64,000 nucleotides of DNA from Ananas comosus (taxonomy: Eukaryota; Streptophyta; Magnoliopsida; Poales; Bromeliaceae): NCBI RefSeq assembly GCF_001540865.1, contig NC_033627.1, forward strand, positions 6,507,331 through 6,571,330, given 5' to 3'. Position numbers and translations under genes: made by a program. Under the pieces are notes generated by a model. That model saw only the letters and a program-made list of their open reading frames with translations, was not told the DNA's origin and made no database searches. Shown here one piece after another: positions 43,138-52,962 of the stretch; positions within the stretch are counted from its first letter, which is position 1; each line of letters opens with the position of its first letter.

Positions 43138-43720
43138 TGATCCTCCTTTAGAGGATTCAATAACTGACAATGCTACCATTTAACTTCTAACTAGCTCTTT
43201 ATGCTAGTTTCATGGTTTCATTTCTCGATGTTAACCAAATCTCTAGTCATGATGTCACCAAGTTTACTATTGTCCTGCTCCTTTACAATTTCATACATTC
43301 ATAGGGTTCAATGTTCACATTCACTGTTCATATTCTTACTATCTATAGGAATTTACATATTCATTTATCACTTTCATATACTTTCAAAATGCCAATACCC
43401 TGTGAGTAAAATCTAATCCTCCTTTAGAGGATTCAATCATAACCAATGTCATACTTATCCTCCTTTAGAGGATTCATTAACTGGCCATGCCACAATTTAA
43501 GTCTAACTAGCTCTTTTTGCTAGTTTCACTGTTTCATTTCTCAATGCTATCCAATTCTCTAGTTAGAATGTCACCAAGTTCACTATTGTTATAGTCCATA
43601 CATTCATAGGGTTCTATGTCCGCATTCTAATGTTCACATGTTTTTACTGTTGATAGGAATTCACACTTTTACTTGCACAATGCCAATACCCTATAATGCA
43701 TGACTACCAATATAAATATG
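43138..43720. repeat. Tandem duplication (~315-bp unit) in LTR D
   Basis: The first unit starts TCCTCCTTTAGAGGATTCAA at 43141 and runs through CTAACTAGCTCTTT, GTTTCATTTCTC and CATTCATAGGGTTC. The second starts TCCTCCTTTAGAGGATTCAT at about 43456 and repeats the same order with substitutions and indels. Confidence 0.75.
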
Positions 43721-44539
43721 CTCAATGAATTATCATAGACATAAAAGATGATTCAAAGACTTCGGATAGCACCACCCACCTGTAGGGATGTCGGAGACTA
43801 GAACCAACATCAAGAACCGTATAAACATTAGTCCACGCGACTCGATGCAAGTAAAGCTAGAATGAAGCGTTTCTTAATTTTCGCATCGTAGGTCCGTCGG
43901 AATGTCAATTCGAACTTTCGAGCTTTCCAACGCGTCAGTTTTACCCTCTATTAGGTTTCCACACAATCAATTCCAAGCTAGATCTCAAATCCTACAAAAA
44001 TGCATTTTCGAGTTAAAGCTTTATACAATCTACTACTAATAAATCTCACAAAAGCACATAGAGTAACTCAACTCTAATCAGCCCAAGTTTTACTTCAACC
44101 CAACTTATATACACATGCTGTTTATAACACCATTTCTAAGTTCACATAGCAATATCTAACACACATCTTCTTTCTATGTTTCATGGCAACTTCAAAGTCT
44201 AGTAATTAAGAAACCCTTTTATAGGGTAAATTCCATAACTCTAATAAAGAAACAGCACACTTACTTTGGGTTTCACTACTAACCCTTAGCTCACATATAT
44301 GATGTTCACAATGTAGTTCTCTATCACTAGGTTCTCATGGCGATAGGAGCTCTAGTTTAATATAACATATTTCTACCCACTTTCTATAAGAACCTATATA
44401 GAAATAATTCGCTAAGTCAATACGTTCTGTTAACAAGTTAAATTAACTTCTATTTAATACAAATGCCCAATTAAATACTTCAACTTAAGGTTAATTAGCT
44501 AATAGGCTATATACTAGTGGGAGCACCTCTCAAAATACA

Positions 44540-44800
44540 TGCAACGTTTCATACATGCCTATTTGCCATAATTAATTATCTCCCTCATGCTAATAAAGTA
44601 ATTAGCATGCTTCATTCATGCTTCGTACATGCTTCATACATGCCATAATTAATTAGCATACATGCTTCATATATGCTTCATACAATAATTATCATGCGTG
44701 CTACATACATGCTTCATTAATACTTCATCAGAGGAAGCATACATGGTTCATGCATGCTTCATAATTAGCACGTTTCATACATGCCCATTTCCCATTTGCC
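44540..44800. repeat. Degenerate CATGCTTCATA word array in LTR D
   Basis: More than ten imperfect copies of CATGCTTCATA/CATACATGC words occur with AATTAATTA spacers. The period is irregular, so this is a low-complexity array rather than a clean satellite. Confidence 0.6.
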
Positions 44801-47667
44801 ATAATTAACTATCTCCTTCATGTAGATATACATAGAATATGCATAATGGTAAATATATTCTATAGTAGCAGGAGCTTAATTAATTAGCATGCTTCCTTTT
44901 CACATACGAGGGTTGTGGAGTCAATTACCTTCCATGGCTATTTAATACACCTTTTTCTGTAACTAACTTCGCAGTCGGAGCGTCGGAAACATCCAACGCG
45001 CTCGGAGGATCGATCGGCTCGTTGAGTAGTTGAAGATCCTCACTTCTCTTTTTCTTCTTTTCCTTCTCTTTTTTCCTTTTCTCTTCCTTTCCCTCTCTCT
45101 CTCATGCGTACAGGGTGAAGAGGAAGTGGATAAGAATGGTCCCCTGGCAGCTTAGTCACTAAGAAATGCACAATTGCCTTTAGGTCCATAAATATTAAGC
45201 ATACAAATTTTAGTCCAACTCAGAATCTGATACTTTTCGCCGGAGCCCTTCTAAATGTCCGTTTTCGCTCAAATTTGACAGTCAAGCTCGGTTTAACTTA
45301 ATAAGAATAAAGAAATTTTAATCTTTCAGTTTCGACCCTTTTTTGTCACCGAAAGCTCTACCAACTAACATTTTAACAGATAGCTTATTTTTCACTTTCC
45401 AGGTGTCAGAATGGTATGAAACTTTAAATCTAGCCTCATAAGAATAATCCTGATATATTTCGAGATTTTCATAATTTTCTGACACTATGCATTTTCTGCT
45501 AAAATATCAGCCCCGTTTTTTACAGAAAATTCTAATTCTACCGTTTTCACTCCGATTTCGGCACGAGTCATTCCAGACTAACGTGGGTACACCATAAATT
45601 ATCCCCAAGCCTCACATTAATTCTTTTAATGAAATTTAACATCGAAAATCCGAAAATTCTATTTACATTTCGTTTCGCGCCCAATTTGCGCCGAAACACT
45701 TATTTATCATCGGAATTCATTCTCACGCGTCCAAAATCACTCGGGGATGATGTCCAACTAGCTCAATCCGCACTTTGATCCAATAGATCAAAGTTGACAT
45801 CGCAGCTCCAAGTTGCCATATATTACATGCATTGTAGTTAGTGGTAAAACATATGAATGCTATGTTAGACTACTATTGAATGCATAATGACATAATGTAG
45901 AAACGCTAGAAGAATGCATAATGACATTTTGTGGAAATGCTAGAGTATATGCATGTGGACACTTATGAATAAATGTTAGATGACATGTAGATGCATATTG
46001 GCATTATGAGATTATGCTAGATGAAATGTGCATATTGACATTACGAAAGTATGCTAGATGATGTATGCATGTTGGCGTATTGTAGAAAATGCTAGATTCA
46101 CGTAGATGTGAACTTGGGTCGATAAATCTGGATGGATTAGAAAACTCGACATTGGAAAACAAGAAAATGAGATCTGTGAGTACTCGATGTGGACAATTAG
46201 GATGTCAAGTAGATCAAGTGGCATTAAACCTAGTGTTTTTAAACATAGGTTGGATATGAACCTAGTGTCGTGAACCTAGGTTAGATATGAGTGGCATTGA
46301 ACCTAGTGTTAGTTAACATAGGTTGAACAAATGAACCTAGAAGTTGAGATCTAGGTAAAGATGACATAGAACCTAGCGTGGTTGAACCTAGGTTGTGACT
46401 ATAGTGGTAGCAGCCACTAGGATGTCTATGGGTCGAACCTAGATAGGTCGACATTTTAGAATTTGCAGATGACCCTTGAGACATGGAAAAGGATTTCGGA
46501 ATCCCTAGTGATGTGGCCGCAGAAGAGGCGGTGGAAACTTGCAGTAGAATACAAGTGAATTAGAACTGCGGGTATGTGTGGTTCTCCTCGCCCGACAGTG
46601 ATTCAATGGGTATATGTGGTTCTCCTCGCCCGGTATAAGCTTGAAATGGGTATGTGTGGTTCTCCTCGTCCATTTAGCTTATTGGATGATGCCGCCAGGA
46701 TTGACTTGAGCCATTATTAGGTAAGGTGCGATGAGTTCACCGCCAGATGGCTAAGTCAAGAGGTGCGGTGGGCTATGATGGCAGCCAGGCTGTGGTAGAG
46801 ATGCAGCAAGTGCGCGGTAGTCCGCAGATGATTAACTCGAGGCCGAGTCGGGTGGATAGCTTGATTAAGGTAGTGGAAACCTTAAAGGCTAGTGATATAT
46901 GGCAAGATCTAAGGCTGTAGAGACCTTAGATGCTAGTTGGACTTGAGCTATGGAACTAAGGTAGTAGAAACCTTAGAGCTAGATGATATGAGCCATGAAT
47001 AGCAGGATTGAAAGTAGGATCAATTGATCTACTAGTTGGTTGCATAATTGTATGAATTTCATATTGCATGTCGAGAGGCATAACATGTATTTCAATACTT
47101 GCATAAATATCTGTTGGATATATGTTGGACAAACATGTTGCAGTGCCTCCTTGGACCTGGTGGGTCGAGCTCTTCCCTTGGGTGGTCGTACCCACTGGGA
47201 ACTATGGACAATAGTTCTCACCCTCGTGTTGTTTTTGGGGGTACAGGTTCACACGTAAGCGGGACGACGGTGCGAGAAAAGGGCGTAGATCCATAGTTAG
47301 CGCCCTACCACCAAGACCAGAGATAGCAGTACCCTAAGTCGGCTACTTAGGGATGAAAGGGAAATGAAAAGAACAATGTTGTAATAATCATACTAAATCG
47401 GATTGTATTTGGAAGCTAAAAAGAGTTAAAGAATGCGAAAATGTGTATGTAAAAAGCATGTATTGTGAATGCTTGTAATAGCTTAGTTGTTTTATATTTT
47501 TGATACTTCCTTATGCAATCTATGATTGAATATTGTTCCTAGTTGAAACCGCTTGTATTGTATTGATTGTGACGCCTAGGACGTACAGGGAAAACTTTGT
47601 CTGTTCGGCGGTTTGTTGGCATGCCCAAACCCAAGCAAATAGGCGGGTGGCGGGGCGTGACACGTTT

Positions 47668-48555
47668 AGATAAGGAGCCTCAATTTCATAGGAGCACACG
47701 TGTGAGCATTCTCCGTCGTGGTTTTGAGATTGAGGGGGAAGCTTTCATGGTTGCTGCACATGATGATGATGAGCCTAGATCTTTTCAAGAGGCTTTCTCA
47801 TCACCTACTCATAAGGAATGGTTGGATGTAATGATGGAGGAAATAGAATCGATGAAGTCAAATCATGTCTCGGACTTGGTTGACTTGCCACCAGGGCGCA
47901 AAACAATCGTAAATAAATGGGTTCTCAAGATTAAGCGCAAGGCAGATGGTTCAATTGATAGGTATAAGGCTCGTTTAGTAGCAATGGATTTTACTCAACG
48001 AGAAGGCGTTGATTATGAGGAAACCTTTTCTCCTGCCGTAAGATTTGCTTCGATCCGCCTAATTTTGGCCATTGGCGCATATTTGGATTTGGAACTTTAC
48101 CAAATGGACCTTAAAACTGCATTTCTCAATAGAGAACTGGATCAGAAGATCTGCATGGATCAGCCTGCTAGCTTCTCTGTAAAGGGTGAGGAGCATAAAG
48201 TTTGTAAGCTCCGACGATCCATTTATGAATTGAAGCAGTCCTCCAGACAGTGGTATATTCAATTTCATCGAACCATTACTGAAAATGGGTTTACGATGAT
48301 TGAAGAAGATCACTGTGTGTATGTTAAATGGTCCAAAAGATATTTTCTAATCCTTTCCTTATATGTTGATAACATCCTATTGGCTAGAAATAATAAGGAG
48401 ATGGTTGTCGCCACTCAGACGTGGTTGTCCTTTAATTTTGAGATGAATGACATGGGTGAAGCAAATTATGTGCTCGGAGTTAAGATCTTACGAGATCGTT
48501 CAAAGAAACTTTTAGGTCTGTCTCAAGAGACTTACCTAAGAAAAGTTTTAGAATG
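47668..48555 (+). pseudogene. copia reverse transcriptase, active site mutated
   Basis: An open frame of nearly 300 residues covers the copia RT: EEIESMKSNHVSDLVDLPPG, VNKWVLKIKRKADGSIDRYK, KARLVAMDFTQREGVDYEET, YQMDLKTAFLNREL (catalytic D), KLRRSIYELKQSSRQWY and LYVDNILLA. The last is the YVDD box with the second aspartate changed to asparagine. The frame ends in TGA at 48554-48556, where an arginine codon CGA is likely ancestral. RT would be catalytically dead even without the stop. Confidence 0.9.
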
Positions 48556-48556
48556 A

Positions 48557-49330
48557 TTTCAGATGTACAATTGCAAACCCATTTACACTCCTATTGCTAA
48601 AAGTGAGAGTCTGAACCTTAAACAGTGCCCTAAAACTTCTGAAGAAAAAAATAAGATAAATCGGATTCCATATGCTAATGCTGTCAGGAGCTTGATGTAT
48701 GCTATGATGTGTACTCAGCCTGATATATGCTATGCCATGGGCTTGGTTAGCCGTTTTCAGTCCAATCCGGGACTGGACCACTAGAAGGCTGTTAAAAGGA
48801 TACTTCGTAACCTCAGAGGTGTGATAGATTATGTGCTGTGCTATCAAGGTACGGATTAACATCTCATCAGTTATAGCGATGCGGATTGGGCTGGTGAGCT
48901 AGATGAGCGTAAGTTGACCTCAGGATATGCATTCTTGCTTGATAATGGCGCCATATCTTGGAGTAGTAAGAAACAGACCTGCGTAGCTCTATCTACCATG
49001 GAGGCGGAGTTTATGGTGTGTTCTGCAGCAGCTCATGAGGCTATCTAGTTGAGGAGGATCCTTCGAGATATTGGGGTTGTCACTTGTACTTCCGTTCCTG
49101 TGACAATCTATTGTAATAGTATGGCAGCGATTGCATACTCGAAGGATCCAAAATATCATGGCAAGACTAAGCACATCAACTTAAAGTATCACTTTATTCG
49201 TGAGGCAGTGGCGTAGAAAGAAATAATCCTGGAACACATTTCTACGAGTCGCATGGTTGAAGATCCTCTGTAAAAGCTCCTGGATTCCGTAGGATTTGAT
49301 TGTGTAGACAGTCAATTATTTTTAGCCATT
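48557..49330 (+). pseudogene. copia RT thumb and RNase H
   Basis: It continues in the RT frame: YANAVRSLMYAMMCTQPDIC, a TAG at about 48782, SYSDADWAGELDERKLTSGY (RNase H DADWAG motif), ALSTMEAEFM and HGKTKHINLKYHFIREAV. Further TAA or TAG stops lie at about 48858, 49047, 49215 and 49271. RNase H removes the RNA strand during cDNA synthesis. The domain order with RNase H at the 3' end is standard for copia. Confidence 0.88.
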
Positions 49331-50385
49331 TCTTTTATAATATTTTTTTGGTTGTTATTTAATTACAAATTATTATTTTGGTAAAAAATATTTGGTAAGA
49401 TTAGCACACATGCATATATTTCCTGTATTGTTGTAGAACGGATTGATAGTATGTCGCAGGCTGATTGGCCTTCTCACACGAGCAATCATTCTTTTCAGCG
49501 TTGTAGAGAGCGAGCGAAAATTGAAGCATTAATGGAAGCTGCCTTGGTTGGCACCAAGATGAGGTCATTAATGGGACCGCACACGGATAGTCCCACGATT
49601 CGTATGGCATGTACATTAAGAGCCGGATGTGAGCTCACCGTTTGGCGCTTGAGATAGCGAGCAAATGGAGAACTCATGCTAGACACTCCGGGAGTGACTG
49701 AGCTAAGATCCGTATGACATTGAGAAAGACATACGCTAATTGAGATTCTCTGTCATAACATGTATTTCATACTACATGTGCTAGGCGACAAAATAAAGAA
49801 GATGAGTGAATGGATCCCTACTTTCTCATCATGTGAGTTCTTATGGACATTATTTTAAGACGATGTCCTGTATATGTTATATGCTATTAGTGACTTTTGA
49901 CTATGTCATTAAGTGAAAGAATTGATGTTGCTATTTTGACATGTTTCCTACGGCTATGAGTGATGCAGCTTTATGGGGCATTGCTGGGAAAGCAATCAAT
50001 TCTCAACTCAGTGGCATAAGGGCTCAAAGAAGACTAGTTGAATTATATTCAGACACTTTAACTCATTGTCGACAGGTTGTTTCGCTTTAGTATAGCGAAA
50101 CAATCATAAGTATAGTGTCATTATGTGCGCAATAGAGGTTAGCATGGCTCTTTGAGGGATTAGAGATGCTGAACCTGATGTAATTTAATGGTCTAGGGCA
50201 TCACGAGTCTAATATTTTTTTTTGAGGGTTAATGTCTCTATGCTGGCCGTATGCAGTTTCTAGTATAGAGCTCCCAAACTGCAGGTTGACTAAACGGTCG
50301 CGCTATTCATTTCCCTGTATGAATAGAATCAATAGTGGTCGAATGTTGAGAAAGTGGTTACGATGGTATTGATCCCGCTATGTGC
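49331..50385 (+). other. copia 3' untranslated region
   Basis: About 1.05 kb lies between the end of RNase H and the purine tract. A 68-codon frame at 49451-49657 has no recognisable family features. I see no envelope-like ORF, TIR or RNA gene. Confidence 0.55.
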
Positions 50386-50395
50386 GAGTGGGAGA
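50386..50395 (+). promoter_or_regulatory. copia polypurine tract
   Basis: GAGTGGGAGA lies directly before the TG of the 3' LTR, the usual copia plus-strand primer. Confidence 0.75.
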
Positions 50396-50903
50396 TGTTG
50401 GCATTCGGTTAAATCTAATCGGGTGCGCCCATGATCGGGATCGATTAGACGGTTATTATATTGTCTAATTGGATTAGGATTAATCTCGCTTTTAAATTGA
50501 AAAGCTAATTAGAGATAAATTTTAATCATATTAGGATAACAATTAGTAACCGATTTGCTTTATCTCTTACGCACCTATTAGGATTTTGGAATCCCTTATA
50601 AATACGGGCGATCTCACATAAAAGGAATAAGAGAAAATATAAGAAGAAAAAAAGAGAATAAGAAAAACAAGAGAGAAAAACAAGATACCACATCCTCCAT
50701 TAACCTATTATTCTAAAGGGTGAACGGTGGATTGGAGATCATGCTCGTTTGTAGTTTGATCCACCACGAGTTTGGAGCGATAGAAGATTTTTTAGGACGA
50801 TCCGAGGACACGTGAATCAACCTCTACGATTCGGGCTCATCGCATTCTAGCGCGAATCGCTTCCGCAGAAAGGTACAAACGAATACTTCCGCTACATTCA
50901 ACA
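50396..50903 (+). repeat. 3' LTR of the Ty1/copia element
   Basis: This 508-bp partner of 1119-1635 ends CATTCAACA and is followed by the GTATC duplication (50904-50908). TATAAATA is at 50597-50604. Differences from the 5' LTR are spread evenly. Confidence 0.95.
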
Positions 50904-50959
50904 GTATCAATTAAATATCCTATGGTTTTATTTTCGTTTTTTGCTATACTCCCGTAATT

Positions 50960-51140
50960 TTTTCTGTTAAAGTATCATATGTCACGTACGTGATCATCAA
51001 AAATGTCACGCAAAGATCAGCAAGAACAACATGAGACCCTCTAAGAACAATCAGGTGAAGCCCAACGAGGTCCCATATTGTTTTGATCAACCGTTGTGGC
51101 CATTTTTGACGATCATGTGCTGTCACATGACACTTTAGCA
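50960..51140. repeat. Inverted-repeat element (MITE-like)
   Basis: TTAAAGTATCATATGTCACG... at about 50967-51002 is matched in inverse by GACGATCATGTGCTGTCACA...CTTTA at about 51102-51136. The arms are roughly 35 bases with some mismatches, around a 100-base centre. No clear target duplication was found. It may be the core of a larger, decayed DNA transposon. Confidence 0.5.
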
Positions 51141-51447
51141 ATGGAGATGACAAGAGTTGTAATGGAAACATATTTGCTATGGTAACTGTATTCTTACTTA
51201 TCCCTAGTATGACTTATGGAGTTTCGACAATTATTTTGTTCTTTAAGGTCCTGTTATTCGTGATTATCTTGAGATATCTTGGAATAAACTATTCTACCAA
51301 TTTTGGTAAAATAATGCTATTTCAAGGTTTGATTCAAAGCTTTATTAAGATTGTAAATTAAATTAAACTATGTAGACATGATATATTATTTATTATAATG
51401 CATTATTTTTATTATAAAAATTATTAATTGTACTATATTAATACACA
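51141..51447. other. AT-rich intergenic sequence
   Basis: Nothing I can support beyond AT-rich sequence. The 60-codon frame at 51179-51361 is low-complexity hydrophobic and not gene-like. Confidence 0.4.
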
Positions 51448-51457
51448 TTATTTGTAG

Positions 51458-51692
51458 GAGTCCGGCTACTATATATGCTATTAATAGCACGAAGCACTTG
51501 GTGCTGCCAAGTTTTTCACCGTTAGATCTACCCTTTTGATGATTTTCACCCGTTAGATCATACTATTTAACGAACCACCCACTCAACCCTAGGGGGCCTA
51601 CATCATCCTAACCGCACATCTCTTGATCCAATAGCCAAAAAACTTGGTAGCACCAATGACTTGGTGCTATTAATAGTATATTAGCCTAGTTC
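51458..51692. mobile_element. Mutator-like MITE (235 bp)
   Basis: Long imperfect terminal inverted repeats are present. The left end is GAGTCCGGCTACTATATATG followed by CTATTAATAGCAC...GCCAAGTTTTT; the right end mirrors it (AAAAAACTTGGTAGCACC...GTGCTATTAATAG...TAGCCTAGTTC). A perfect 10-bp direct repeat, TTATTTGTAG, flanks it at 51448-51457 and 51693-51702. Direct repeats of 9-11 bp with long TIRs are typical of Mutator-superfamily elements. There is no coding capacity. Confidence 0.82.
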
Positions 51693-52030
51693 TTATTTGT
51701 AGTTATATTTTATAATCAATCATACTTACGTATTATAATAAATTATTCTTATTAAATTTATTTTTAAGTAGAATTTGAAAAAGAAAAATAGTATTATATT
51801 TTAAATGTTCTTTTACATAATATATTTTATATCAAATTTATTGTGAAATATTAATCATATTTTATATCAAATTCACAGCACTTTTTCCACTATCCTCTAT
51901 TATTCTATAAAATTAACCAAACACAATTTGAGTTATTCCGAAGAATCTGTACAATTCCATTAAAGGGTGAATCCTAAACTGGTCTCTCCGTGATTTCGGA
52001 GTTGCAGGTCCCACAAGATACTATTTCCCC

Positions 52031-52620
52031 TAGGGATGCAAACAAATCCGGATTGGTGGAGCTCCCGCCCCGATCCGCCCCGAATGGGGCAGTAAACGGG
52101 AGAAAATAAACGAATTCAGGGCGGGAAATGGGGTAATTGTTATGATCCGAGACAGATTCGGGGCAAGAAACATGACAAATTTTCACCCGCCCCGAATCCG
52201 CCCCGCCATGATTCGCCCCGAATCCGCCGCGAAAACCAATTTATATTTTAAAGAAAATATCCCTAAAAAATAATATACTTACAAAAAAAGTCCAAAATAC
52301 AAATAAGTAGTGCTATCATTTCTCATGTATTTGAAACTTTTGAATTTTGCTTTGAATTGTGATTGATATTTTTGATTTTATAATTGATGTTGTTAATTAT
52401 ATATATAATATTTTTAAAAATATTATTTTATATTTTAAAAAATATGAATAATATTATAATTTTATAAAAATATTAGTTGGCGGGGCAGATTCGAGGTGCC
52501 GGCTAGAGTCGGGTTACAAGGCGGGGTGAATTATGGGATATATTTTTTAACCCGTCACAGATTCAGGACGGGAGGCGGGGCGGGGCTCCAGCCCCCAGAT
52601 TCACCCTGTTTACATCCCTA
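52031..52620. mobile_element. hAT-like non-autonomous element (590 bp)
   Basis: The ends are TAGGGATGCAAAC and GTTTACATCCCTA, an inverted repeat with one mismatch. The flanks are ATTTCCCC (52023-52030) and GTTTCCCC (52621-52628), an 8-bp duplication with one change, as hAT elements make. The interior is GC-rich near both ends (repeated CCCCGATCCGCCCCG words) and AT-rich in the middle. No transposase is present. Confidence 0.82.
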
Positions 52621-52957
52621 GTTTCCCCTCTCCCATCCTCTTCTTCGTGAGCCCCTCATCCCTATCATTCCCTTCTCTCCCTCTCTCACCTCTTCTCCTC
52701 TCCTCTCACTCTCTCTTTCACCTTCCCTTCTCTTATGTGATCCTTCGACTTCTCTGTACTCTTCCACCCCCGTCCGCAGCTGAGGGCGTACTTGCCCCCT
52801 CAACGGCTCTAATTTCTCACACGCTCTCTCTCCATCGAAACCCTATGGTTACCTAGAGTTTGTACTCTCTCCCTTTTTGTTCCCTATCTACACTGGAGGT
52901 CCCTATCTACCACGAATCTGAGCATTTAATGCCGCTACATAATCGTACTCCCCGACA
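52621..52957. other. Intergenic sequence with CT-rich tract
   Basis: A CT-rich stretch (about 52621-52750) gives opposite low-complexity frames. After it, sequence near 52917-52935 (GAATCTGAGCATTTAATGCC) resembles sequence on the far side of solo LTR H2 (about 55439-55460). No gene is recognised. Confidence 0.4.
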
Positions 52958-52962
52958 TCCTT

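Larger units (their letters stand above)
42179..45827 (-). mobile_element. Solo LTR D (gypsy-type, 3.6 kb)
   Basis: The plus-strand ends are TGTCACGTCCCG and CATATATTACA. A perfect TGCAT duplication lies at 42174-42178 and 45828-45832 inside LTR E. On the minus strand it would start TGTAATATATGG. The hairpin region is at about 42636-42676. Internal tandem duplications are at about 42830-43015 (~128-bp unit) and 43138-43720 (~315-bp unit). A CATGCTTCATA-word array occupies about 44540-44800. It is longer and more repeat-rich than the other LTRs. Confidence 0.93.
41115..47662 (+). mobile_element. Solo LTR E (gypsy-type), host of solo LTR D
   Basis: It starts TGTAACATATCG and ends GGCGGGGCGTGACA. 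The flanks CCTTT (41110-41114) and CGTTT (47663-47667) are a duplication with one change. Net of D it is about 2.9 kb. It contains paired ACCGGT-type palindromes (about 41439-41470), a CT/GA tract at 41625-41670, a TTTG/GTAAGT donor-like site at 41779, a hairpin variant (GGTGGG...CCCACTGGG, about 47158-47200) and GTACAG/GTTC at 47246. Degenerate arrays occupy 45840-46110 (words like ATGCTAGATGA) and 46210-46450 (words like GAACCTAGTGT). It is the same family as solo LTR F. Confidence 0.9.
1119..50903 (+). mobile_element. Ty1/copia LTR retrotransposon split by nested insertions (outermost element)
   Basis: Two LTRs (1119-1635 and 50396-50903) start TGTTGGCATTC and end CATTCAACA. They are flanked by a perfect GTATC target duplication at 1114-1118 and 50904-50908. 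A Met-tRNA primer site follows the left LTR and a purine tract precedes the right one. Between them the copia order gag, protease, integrase, reverse transcriptase, RNase H can be followed across five pieces: 1636-1926, 16794-17766, 22714-23118, 39692-41114 and 47663-50395. Everything else inside was inserted later. The protein pieces carry stops and lost catalytic residues, so the element is inactive. By eye the LTRs differ at several percent of sites, so it is not a recent insertion. Confidence 0.95.

Noticed and set aside
49451..49657. An extra copia gene (envelope-like) after RNase H
   Set aside because: A 68-codon frame without signal peptide, membrane segment or coiled coil in an otherwise non-coding 3' region.
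52618..52803. Minus-strand arginine/glutamate-rich 61-codon frame
   Set aside because: Translation of a CT-rich tract; composition is purely repeat-driven.
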